Of a stretch of 51,783 bases of DNA, positions 41,337 to 48,315 are shown piece after piece; position 1 is the stretch's first letter, and every line of letters starts with the position of its first letter. The position numbers were made by a program, and so were the translations under genes. The stretch is from Myxococcales bacterium (lineage in GTDB: Bacteria > Myxococcota_A > Polyangia > Polyangiales > Polyangiaceae), in assembly GCA_016794345.1 (NCBI GenBank), contig JAEUKE010000245.1, positions 1 through 51,783 of the forward strand, read 5' to 3'. The notes under the pieces are model-generated. The model made no database searches, was not told the DNA's origin, and saw only the letters and a list, made by a program, of their open reading frames with translations.

Positions 41337-41734
41337 TGGCGTCCCCTCGTGCGCACCGACGCGCGCACCGCATCCCAGCCGAGATCTCCCCGGGCCATGT
41401 CGATGACGTAGCCGAAGCTCATGGGGGTGTGCTCACCCGCGCGAAACAGCGCTGAGCCCACGTCGATCCAGCGCTGCTCGGCGCCGTCTCGGGCCCACGC
41501 GCGAGCCGGGCGTTTGTCCTCGGACCAGAGGGCGAGGCAGCCAACGTCGTCGAAGTAGGTGCGGGTCCCATCATCTTCAAGGGCCTGCGCCGCGAAACGC
41601 TGCTCGCTCACGAGCATGGCGCAATGGGCGCACGGTTGCTTGCCCCAGACGGGGTCGACCGGGCCGTCGTCCGCGGTACAGCTCGCCGCAAGCGAGAGCG
41701 CCGCCGCAAGCCCCAGGAGAGCTCGGCGCCTCAC
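41333..41734 (-). CDS. nosL: NosL-like copper chaperone lipoprotein
   Basis: 133 residues. Short signal with lipobox LAASC, then the NosL core CAHCAMLVSEQRFAAQ..YFDDVGCLALW, in which Cys, Cys and Met are the copper-binding set, and a WIDVGSALF.. tail. NosL binds Cu(I) and supplies it for NosZ maturation. The start is GTG and overlaps the nosF stop as GTGA; the stop overlaps the nosY start as ATGA. Position between nosF and nosY is unusual for some clade I clusters but seen among clade II ones. Confidence 0.88.
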   Translation of the reverse strand: MRRRALLGLAAALSLAASCTADDGPVDPVWGKQPCAHCAMLVSEQRFAAQALEDDGTRTYFDDVGCLALWSEDKRPARAWARDGAEQRWIDVGSALFRAGEHTPMSFGYVIDMARGDLGWDAVRASVRTRGRQ

Positions 41735-42645
41735 GAGACCGCCCTCAGCTGGGGCGGGCGCTGGGGTCGGGCCTGCAGGGCCGCGGCCACGTCGTCCACC
41801 GGGGCGATGACGATGTCTGCCAGCGCGCGCTCGTGCTCTCGCAGGATGCGTGCGACGACCGAGACCTTCTCTTCCTGCGAGAGTCGCGCCTCGAAGCGAC
41901 CGTCCTGCCGCCGCGTGAAGCCCCGCGCCTCGAGGAACCGAACGGCCGGCTCGGCGTCTCCCTTGAGGGCGACCTCCACCCGGAACGCCCGGAGCGCGTC
42001 GAGGAGCGTCTCGAGCGGGACGTCGCGGTGCACCCGGCCGTCCGACAGCTCCACGACTCGATCCACCAGCTGCGTGACCTCCTCGATCCGATGGGAGCAA
42101 AGGACGACGACGCTCCCTCCGGGCCTCGCGTCGAGCTGACGAAAGAGCTCCGCCCGCGCCTCGCCGTCGAGGTTCGCCGTGGGCTCGTCGCACACGAGGA
42201 CCGGCGCCTCGGTCGCCATGGCCATGGCGGCGAGGAGCTTTTGCTTCATCCCGCCGGAGAGATCGCGAAAGCGCTTGTTGCGGCTGGCTGCCGGGTCGAG
42301 GCCGAAGGCGCGGGCGCGATCCTCGATCGCGCCCACCGAAAGCCCTCGCAGACCGGCGAAGGCCCGCACGACCTCGGATAGCGGTGCCTCGATCGGAGGC
42401 GCGATCTGAGGGATGTAGGCCACACCCCGCAGCGCCAGCTCCGGCTCGCGTGCCACGTCCACGCCCGCGATTGTGATTCGGCCCTCGAATCGAATCAGCC
42501 CGAGGAGGCAACGCAGGAGCGTCGTCTTGCCGGACCCGTTCGAGCCGACGAACGCGACGCGTTCGCCGCGCCCGATTCGCAGCGCGACGCCATCGAGCGC
42601 CGTGATGGGACCAAAGCTCTTTCTGACATGGGTGACTTCGATCAT
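41731..42645 (-). CDS. nosF: NosF-type ABC transporter ATPase
   Basis: 304 residues. Walker A GSNGSGKTTLLRCLLG, signature LSGGMKQKL, Walker B VLVCDEPTANLD, H-loop CSHRIEEV. The C-terminal part (about 220-300) is an accessory domain. It works with NosD and NosY in copper-site assembly of nitrous oxide reductase. The stop overlaps the nosL start (GTGA) and the start overlaps the nosD stop (ATGA). Confidence 0.92.
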   Translation of the reverse strand: MIEVTHVRKSFGPITALDGVALRIGRGERVAFVGSNGSGKTTLLRCLLGLIRFEGRITIAGVDVAREPELALRGVAYIPQIAPPIEAPLSEVVRAFAGLRGLSVGAIEDRARAFGLDPAASRNKRFRDLSGGMKQKLLAAMAMATEAPVLVCDEPTANLDGEARAELFRQLDARPGGSVVVLCSHRIEEVTQLVDRVVELSDGRVHRDVPLETLLDALRAFRVEVALKGDAEPAVRFLEARGFTRRQDGRFEARLSQEEKVSVVARILREHERALADIVIAPVDDVAAALQARPQRPPQLRAVS

Positions 42646-43991
42646 GGTTGCTCCATCGCGCGCGCGACGCGCGGAGAGGGGTCGGTCAGGACGACCTTCG
42701 CCGAGAGCACCGGAACCGCGTGGGCCACGGCGTCGAGCAGGCTCATGGCCGCCGTCGCATGGAAGAACCGCAAGGAGGGGTGCGTGTTCGTGAGCTCGCT
42801 CGAGAGTAGTTTTTCCTGGTAGGCGACGTCGCCGAACCCGTCCCGATCGAGGTCGTACCCCTCGTAGTCGCTGAAGTGGTTCCGGCGGAACTCCACGCCG
42901 AGCGCGTCACCCGCGCCGTCGAGCTCCACCATCGACGCATTCTCATGGAAGTCGTTGTCGTGGAAGCGCGCTCCCTTCTCGGAGCCGTGCAGTCGCAGGC
43001 CCACGTCGTTCAAGGCGAGGACGTTGTCGTCGAAGGTCAGCTTGCTCCCGGGCTTGCGGGGCGTCTGGTCGAGGTAGGCGCCGACGGTGTTGGCGACCAG
43101 GTAGTTGCGCCTCAGCTCGACGTCGTCGGACTCCTTGAAGCCGAACCCGATGCCCGCGGCCCCGCGGGCCCCTGCCACCACGTTGTCTTCGGCGACGACG
43201 CGGCTGCTGTACATCACGAAGACACCGACGACGTTCCCGACGATCCGGCTGCGGCGGACGGTCGAGTCGTGTGCGTACATGAAGTGGCTGCCGTAGCGGC
43301 TCCGCGTCACCAGGTTGTCCTCCAGCGTGACGTGGCGCGCGTACCAGACGACGATGTCGCGCGAGTCCTCCACGAAGCAGCCGCTGACGCGGGCGTTGTC
43401 GCTCTCCCAGATCTTGACCGCGTCTCCTCGCAGCTCCGGATCCTCCGCGCGCCCGATCACGTGGCTCTTCTCGACCACGCAGGCAGGGCAGAGCTGAAGC
43501 GCGATCCCGAACAGAGCGTCCTCGACCCGCACGTGCGAGAGCACGACGCGCTCTCCCTTGGCCTTCACCCCCGCGTCCTCCGCGGTGTGCCTCTTGCCCG
43601 AGCGACGCACCACCACGTTCTCGAGGTGGACGTCGTCAGCATCGATTGTGACGACGGTGCGCGTCCCGGTGCCCTGGATGATCGCGCCCGCCCTTCCGAC
43701 GAGCGTGAGCGGCCGCTTGATCTCGAGGTCGATCTCGTAGACGCGGGCGTCGAGCCCGATCACGGCGGGCCCTGCCGGGTCCTTCACGAGCCGCGTGAGG
43801 GCCGACTCGTCGTCGGCGACGACTGCGCCATCCGGCAGGGGTTGGTCGATCGGTCCGACCCCATCGGGCTTCGTCGCGGTCGACTGCGCGGCGGCCTCTC
43901 GCCCGGCCCCGCGCCTGGCGAAGCCGAGCCCGAACGAGGCCACGATCGCGAGCAAGAGGAGGGCCGCGCCGAGCCGTCCGCCACGCTTCAC
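42642..43991 (-). CDS. nosD: NosD, periplasmic beta-helix protein
   Basis: 449 residues. N-terminal signal/anchor (LGAALLLLAIVASFGLGFA), then a right-handed beta-helix of many short strands (VVVRRSGKRHTAEDAGVKA, NLVTRSRYGSHFMY, then AEDNVVAGARGAAGIGFG) of the NosD/CASH type, with His and Asp residues scattered on it. It is the periplasmic component of the NosDFY system needed to build the copper-sulfide center of NosZ. Overlaps nosF and the membrane-protein gene by four bases each. Confidence 0.9.
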   Translation of the reverse strand: MKRGGRLGAALLLLAIVASFGLGFARRGAGREAAAQSTATKPDGVGPIDQPLPDGAVVADDESALTRLVKDPAGPAVIGLDARVYEIDLEIKRPLTLVGRAGAIIQGTGTRTVVTIDADDVHLENVVVRRSGKRHTAEDAGVKAKGERVVLSHVRVEDALFGIALQLCPACVVEKSHVIGRAEDPELRGDAVKIWESDNARVSGCFVEDSRDIVVWYARHVTLEDNLVTRSRYGSHFMYAHDSTVRRSRIVGNVVGVFVMYSSRVVAEDNVVAGARGAAGIGFGFKESDDVELRRNYLVANTVGAYLDQTPRKPGSKLTFDDNVLALNDVGLRLHGSEKGARFHDNDFHENASMVELDGAGDALGVEFRRNHFSDYEGYDLDRDGFGDVAYQEKLLSSELTNTHPSLRFFHATAAMSLLDAVAHAVPVLSAKVVLTDPSPRVARAMEQP

Positions 43992-44758
43992 GAGCGTTTC
44001 CCTTCAGGCAGGACGAGCAGGCGCGGGCAAGTCGCCGAGCAGGTCTCCGCGCGACTGCAGCTCGCGCACACCTTGCGACGGAGGAGCACGCCCAGTCCGA
44101 CAGCCGCGAAGCCCGCGACCGCGAGCCAGAAGCCGAGCGCTGGCGTCGCGAAGGTCCCGAACTGACCGATCTGGCCGTTGCCGAAGAGCTGCGGCGTGAA
44201 CACGCCGATCTTCAGCGGAGCGCGCGGGTCCAGCTCGTGGCCGAACTTGTACAGCCAATAGGAGGAGTCCGCGACGAAGACGATCGGGAAGAGCGCCGCC
44301 GGCACCGCGACGAGCTTGTTGAGCTTCCGGCCCGCGGCGACCGAACCGACCACGACGAGCGCGGCGATCGCCGCGACGCCATAGCTCGCGAGCCGTCGCT
44401 CCGTCTGCGCTGCGTCGGCGAGCGACTTCATGCCGATGTAATGGTTGAGGATGTTGACCTCGCTCACGTCGCCCGAGACCCCCGTGAGCGAGATGACGAG
44501 CTTGAGCCCGCCGGGGTATTGCGGGGCGTAGAGCCAGAAGCGCCACCAGGGTTGGAAGAAGGAGGCCGCGATGAGCCCGGCCGCCGCGAGGGCGCACGCG
44601 AGGACCGCGAGGCGTGAGAGCGTCGCTGGCGCGCCGCGGCGCGGCGCGGCGGTTTCCTGCTCGGCCACGTGGAGGTGCACGTGGCCGTCGCCGCGACGCG
44701 CCGCCGGGGCGAGATGGCCAGCCGCTCCCGGAGAGGCTGGGTGATCCGAGGTCGACAT
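43988..44758 (-). CDS. nos cluster membrane protein with His-rich N terminus and four-Cys tail
   Basis: 256 residues with about four transmembrane helices (RLAVLACALAAAGLIAASFF, VAAIAALVVVGSVAA, LVAVPAALFPIVFVADSSYWL, LGFWLAVAGFAAVGLGVLL). The soluble N terminus contains GDGHVHLHVAE, with alternating His that could bind copper. The C-terminal tail carries CASCSRAETCSATC, a C-x2-C-x5-C-x3-C set. It occupies the place of the membrane protein (nosB-like) found downstream of nosZ in clade II clusters. I did not confirm orthology. It overlaps nosD by 4 bp (ATGA) and follows nosZ by 3 bp. Confidence 0.75.
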   Translation of the reverse strand: MSTSDHPASPGAAGHLAPAARRGDGHVHLHVAEQETAAPRRGAPATLSRLAVLACALAAAGLIAASFFQPWWRFWLYAPQYPGGLKLVISLTGVSGDVSEVNILNHYIGMKSLADAAQTERRLASYGVAAIAALVVVGSVAAGRKLNKLVAVPAALFPIVFVADSSYWLYKFGHELDPRAPLKIGVFTPQLFGNGQIGQFGTFATPALGFWLAVAGFAAVGLGVLLRRKVCASCSRAETCSATCPRLLVLPEGKRS

Positions 44759-44761
44759 GGC

Positions 44762-46771
44762 TCAGCCCCCCGTCTTCTTGTCCGCCTCGGGAGCGCTCGC
44801 GCTCTTCTCCTTGGGCTTGACCAGAAGCCACCCCTGCATCTCGAGGTGGAGCGCGGAGCAGAACTCCGTGCAGTAGAACGGATAGACGCCGGGGGCATCG
44901 GCCACGAACGTGATGTTCTCGTGTTTGCCCGGCTCGAGGCTGACGTTCACGTTGTACATGTCGATCGTGAAGCCGTGTGTCTGGTCCTCCCCGGACTCGA
45001 CGCTCGTGATGTGGAGGACGACCTTCTCGCCTTGCTCCACCTCGATGATGTCGGGCGTGAAGTGGCTGCGGATGGCGGTCATCCACACGTGGACCTCGCC
45101 GTCCTTGCGTTCGATGCGCTCCTTGCCGCCTTCGACGCGGTTCTCGTCCACCTGGCCTTCGGCGTTGGTTCCGGGCGGGTACGCCTTGATCGTCTTCAGC
45201 TTGTCGACCTTGATCATCTGCGAGTAGTGCGGCTCCGCGTTGCCGATGGGCGCGTCCGAGAGGATGCGCATCTGCTCGCCCGTGATGTCGACCAGCTGGA
45301 AGTTCTGGGGATAGAGCGGACCGACTCCAGTGAATCGATCCATCGACATCTTGTTCATCGCGACGACGTACCGTCCGTCGGGCGAGACCGTGTCTCCCTC
45401 GGCCGACAGGATGTGGCCGATGTTGTAATGGACCTTGACCTTCTCGACTGTCTTCAGGTCCTTGAGGGACCATTTCGCCACCACGCTCTCGAGAAACACG
45501 GAGGTGTAGGCGTAGCCCTTGTCGTCGAAGACCGTGTGCAGCGGACCGAGGCCGATCTCCACCTGCCCGCGGATCGCGTCCTTGAAGGAGAGGATCGGGA
45601 GGCCGAAGTCGTCCTTGCCCTCGAACTTCTTCTCCTCGATGAGCTTCTTGACCTTTTCGAAGCTGTAGACCGTGGCGTGGGTGTCGAGCTTTCCGCCGAC
45701 GACGATGTCCTTGCCGTCCGGCGTCACGTCGCAGCCGTGGGGGCTCTTGGGCTCGCCGACGAGCGTCAGCACGCCCTCCGCGCCGCTGACGCTGAGCGGG
45801 AGCACCTTCATCCCCTTGATCTCGGTCCCCTTGCCAGCCTTGATCAGCTCCTCGGCCTTCCTCCAGTTGATGATGTGGAGGTAGTCCATGTCGTTCTGCG
45901 AGGCGCCCGACTCGATCGGGGGCTTCTTGTCGAGAGTGCCGCCGGTCGCCATCTCCGAGTTGAAGGAGTTGATGAACGCCCAGCCGTCGCTGTCGAGCTT
46001 GCCGGCGTCCGCGAGGTCCTGCGTGTACGGAGGCAGCTCGATCGCCCAGGACTGGGTCTTGTCGATGCGGCCCTTCTGGCGATCGAACTTCCAGAACACG
46101 GCGACGCCGCGGTACTTCTCCTTGAACTCGGAGAGCGGCGCGTAGTCTCGCCCGAGCGGCGCCGGGTACTGGCTGGTCTCGATGACGTAGTCGGTGTTCG
46201 GGGTGACGAACGCGCCGCCGTGATCGCTCGCCGCCAAGGGGTTCGCGACGATCTGCTTGGTGGCAAAGTCCTTCAGGTCGACGACCGCCACGCGAGCGTT
46301 CGCCTTGTCGTTCACGAACAGGAACTCGCCGTCGTAGTCGCCCTTCGTCTCGGAGAGGTTGGGGTGGTGCACGTCGGCCCAGGAGATCTCGTGACCAGCC
46401 TGGTGCCCGTCGGCGAGGATCTTGTTGCTGTCGCCGCCGAAGCCCCAACCCTGCCAGGACTCCGGTGTGAAGACGCCGATGACCTTCAGGAGGCGCATGG
46501 ACGGGACGCCGATCACGTTGACGTTTCCCGACTGCCCGCCCGAGGCGAAGATCATGTACTCGTCATGTTTCCCGGGAGGCACGTAGGTCTTCAGCGCCGC
46601 TTCGACGTCGGCGTCGGTCAGCCCTCGCGCGGCCATCAGGTCCTTGACCGACTGGGACGCGCCGAGGTCGACCTTCTGCTGTTGCTCATGCTGGTTGACG
46701 CAGCCGGCGTAGCTGACGCCGCCGAGACAAGCGAGGAGAAGACCCGAGCCAACCAGTGTGTGAAGTCGCAT
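44762..46771 (-). CDS. nosZ: Nitrous oxide reductase NosZ (clade II type)
   Basis: 669 residues. It reduces N2O to N2 in the periplasm. The signal peptide is Sec-like, ending near YAGC, and lacks the twin-arginine motif of clade I enzymes. CuZ ligands are present: DVHHPN (His135/136), SDHGG, SPHGCD, GPLHT, the NIGH segment and AEPHY. The C-terminal cupredoxin domain has the CuA motif CTEFCSALHLEM. The ATG at 46771 begins the signal peptide, with GGAGG at 46782-46786, ten bases upstream. It is the first gene of the nos run and faces a promoter region shared with a histidine kinase. No nosR-like gene is in the window. Confidence 0.97.
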   Translation of the reverse strand: MRLHTLVGSGLLLACLGGVSYAGCVNQHEQQQKVDLGASQSVKDLMAARGLTDADVEAALKTYVPPGKHDEYMIFASGGQSGNVNVIGVPSMRLLKVIGVFTPESWQGWGFGGDSNKILADGHQAGHEISWADVHHPNLSETKGDYDGEFLFVNDKANARVAVVDLKDFATKQIVANPLAASDHGGAFVTPNTDYVIETSQYPAPLGRDYAPLSEFKEKYRGVAVFWKFDRQKGRIDKTQSWAIELPPYTQDLADAGKLDSDGWAFINSFNSEMATGGTLDKKPPIESGASQNDMDYLHIINWRKAEELIKAGKGTEIKGMKVLPLSVSGAEGVLTLVGEPKSPHGCDVTPDGKDIVVGGKLDTHATVYSFEKVKKLIEEKKFEGKDDFGLPILSFKDAIRGQVEIGLGPLHTVFDDKGYAYTSVFLESVVAKWSLKDLKTVEKVKVHYNIGHILSAEGDTVSPDGRYVVAMNKMSMDRFTGVGPLYPQNFQLVDITGEQMRILSDAPIGNAEPHYSQMIKVDKLKTIKAYPPGTNAEGQVDENRVEGGKERIERKDGEVHVWMTAIRSHFTPDIIEVEQGEKVVLHITSVESGEDQTHGFTIDMYNVNVSLEPGKHENITFVADAPGVYPFYCTEFCSALHLEMQGWLLVKPKEKSASAPEADKKTGG

Positions 46772-46821
46772 GTCGCGTTCGCCTCCGGGTGCGTCAGGAC
46801 GACGCATCTGCGCGGCGCATC

Positions 46822-46836
46822 GCAAGCCACGGACCA
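46822..46836 (-). promoter_or_regulatory. Candidate sigma-54 promoter of nosZ
   Basis: Read on the minus strand: TGGTCCGTGGCTTGC, with GG and GC ten bases apart as required at -24 and -12 (consensus TGGCAC-N5-TTGC). The TTGC half is perfect and TGG matches in the -24 part. Transcription would begin near 46810, about 40 bases before the nosZ ATG, with its GGAGG site. Short motifs occur by chance in GC-rich DNA, but the position and the palindromes upstream make this one credible. Confidence 0.5.
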
Positions 46837-46846
46837 CGGCGACTGC

Positions 46847-46862
46847 CTCTCAAGTTCGAGAG
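46847..46862. promoter_or_regulatory. Palindromic operator-like site 1 (CTCTC-N6-GAGAG)
   Basis: CTCTCAAGTTCGAGAG, a 16-bp palindrome just 10 bp upstream of the candidate sigma-54 promoter. Same arm sequence and spacer length as sites 2 and 3, so probably bound by the same dimeric regulator. Confidence 0.6.
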
Positions 46863-46907
46863 CCCCACGAGTCGGGCATGTGACCTTTCCGGAACCGCCG
46901 GAGGTCA

Positions 46908-46923
46908 CTCTCGAAAGTGAGAG
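46908..46923. promoter_or_regulatory. Palindromic operator-like site 2 (CTCTC-N6-GAGAG)
   Basis: CTCTCGAAAGTGAGAG; flanking A and T extend the palindrome to 18 bp (ACTCTC-N6-GAGAGT). Centre is 61 bp from site 1 and 23 bp from site 3, about two helical turns. Confidence 0.65.
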
Positions 46924-46930
46924 TCAGCGA

Positions 46931-46946
46931 CTCTCGTATGCGAGAG
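46931..46946. promoter_or_regulatory. Palindromic operator-like site 3 (CTCTC-N6-GAGAG)
   Basis: CTCTCGTATGCGAGAG; flanking A and T give the same 18-bp extension as site 2. Sites 2 and 3 lie about 105 and 128 bp upstream of the predicted nosZ start of transcription, where enhancer-binding proteins usually act. Confidence 0.65.
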
Positions 46947-46999
46947 TTGCGCGTCCCGCAGCGGTTGCAGCCGATCGCAGCCGGTGCGTCGAAACGAGC

Positions 47000-47048
47000 G
47001 CCCAATCGGCCCGGTGAGCGAGAAATGCGGCCGAAAGTGCGATTGGGC
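47000..47048. promoter_or_regulatory. Inverted repeat before the histidine kinase gene
   Basis: GCCCAATCG (47000-47008) and its complement CGATTGGGC (47040-47048) flank 31 bp, ending 25 bp before the kinase ATG. It differs in sequence from the CTCTC sites, and could be an operator or a leader RNA hairpin for the two-component genes. Confidence 0.35.
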
Positions 47049-47073
47049 CGATCGTTGCGTAGGCTTGCGCCCG

Positions 47074-48315
47074 ATGCAGGAGGCGAGGCGGATCGCTGCA
47101 GGCGGCGAAGGCGCCGGGTTCTGGGCGGAGCTGTGGCTCCGTACGGCCCTGCGCGGCGCGCTGCTCGTCGCCGTCCTGTTCGGCCTCTACGAGATCCTCG
47201 AGCGTACGTGGCTCGCGGACGCCGACCTCGAGGTCTTGCACAAGCTGCACCTTGCCCGCGGCCTGACGAGCTCGTTCGTGCTGGCGACCTGGGCGTTCCT
47301 CAACGTGCGGCGTGCCCGCCTGGAGCGGGATCGCGAGCTCGAGACGAGCCTCGCGCTGCTCGAAGAGCGTGTCCAGGCGCGCACCCGAGAGCTCGAGGAG
47401 GCGCGGGCGTTCACCGAGCTGCTGTTCGACACGATGCGCGAGCGCATCGTCGTGCGCGACGAGTCAGGCCGCGTCGTGAAGCAAAACAAGGCCGCCCGCG
47501 AGGCGCAGGTCCCTGGTCGTGCGTGGGAGATCGAGACGGTCGAGGTCCCGCCGTCCGCGTCCGGCGGCGGGCTCGTGATCGAGGTCCAGCGAGACGTGAC
47601 GGAGACCCGAGAGCTCGAAGCCCAGGTGCGGCACCAGGAGAAGATGGCGAGCCTGGGGCTCCTCGCGGCCGGCATCGCCCACGATCTCGGCAACCCGCTC
47701 GCGTCGCTCTCGACGGAGCTGGAGCTGCTCGAAGACGAGCGAGATCCGGCGGTCATGCGTGACTCGCTCGGCGTCCTCGCTCGGCACGTGGGCAGGATGA
47801 CGCGTACGCTACGGGGCGTCGTCGACTTCGCGCGCCGGCGCGGCGACGATGTGACCGACGTGGAGATCGCCGACGCAGTGGAGGACTCGGTCCGGCTCGT
47901 CTGTCACGACCCGCGGTGGACGCACGTCCAGCTCGACACCCGGCTCGCGGCCGACCTCCCGCCGGTCACGATGGTCGAGGATCAGCTCGTCCTGGTCCTC
48001 GTGAACGTGCTCCTGAACGCCGTCGACGCGATGTCCGGAAAGGGGTCGATACACATCGAAGCCCGGCATGGGGACGGGGAAGTTACGCTGACAATCGAGG
48101 ACGACGGGATCGGCATGCCGCCCGAGGTGCTCGCGCAGGCGATGAAGCCGCTCTTCACGACCAAAGGTGACCGTCGCGGGACCGGCCTCGGCCTGGCGGT
48201 CTGCGAGCGCGTCGTCCGCGCCGCCGGCGGAGCGCTCACGCTCCAGAGCGCTTCGGGCCGCGGTACGACCGTATCCATCGTGCTGCCGGCTTCGCGAGGC
48301 AAACGTCATGGCTGA
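47074..48315 (+). CDS. Membrane sensor histidine kinase
   Basis: 413 residues. Two transmembrane helices (about 24-42 and 63-77) are joined by a very short periplasmic loop, so it may sense membrane, redox or cytoplasmic signals. A coiled helix (about 78-115) leads into a PAS-like domain (about 112-180, LLFDTMRERIVVRDESGRVV). HisKA has His203 in GIAHDLGNPLAS; HATPase has NVLLNAVDAM, DDGIGMP and GTGLGLAV. ATG at 47074 preferred to an earlier in-frame start that would lie in the regulatory region. Overlaps the response regulator gene by 8 bp. It faces away from nosZ, sharing its control region, so it is a strong candidate for the sensor controlling N2O respiration. Confidence 0.88.
   Translation: MQEARRIAAGGEGAGFWAELWLRTALRGALLVAVLFGLYEILERTWLADADLEVLHKLHLARGLTSSFVLATWAFLNVRRARLERDRELETSLALLEERVQARTRELEEARAFTELLFDTMRERIVVRDESGRVVKQNKAAREAQVPGRAWEIETVEVPPSASGGGLVIEVQRDVTETRELEAQVRHQEKMASLGLLAAGIAHDLGNPLASLSTELELLEDERDPAVMRDSLGVLARHVGRMTRTLRGVVDFARRRGDDVTDVEIADAVEDSVRLVCHDPRWTHVQLDTRLAADLPPVTMVEDQLVLVLVNVLLNAVDAMSGKGSIHIEARHGDGEVTLTIEDDGIGMPPEVLAQAMKPLFTTKGDRRGTGLGLAVCERVVRAAGGALTLQSASGRGTTVSIVLPASRGKRHG

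Noticed and set aside
46772..47073. An FNR/DNR-type box (TTGAT-N4-ATCAA) for nosZ
   Set aside because: No such sequence is seen in the region; only CTCTC palindromes and a GG-N10-GC promoter are present.
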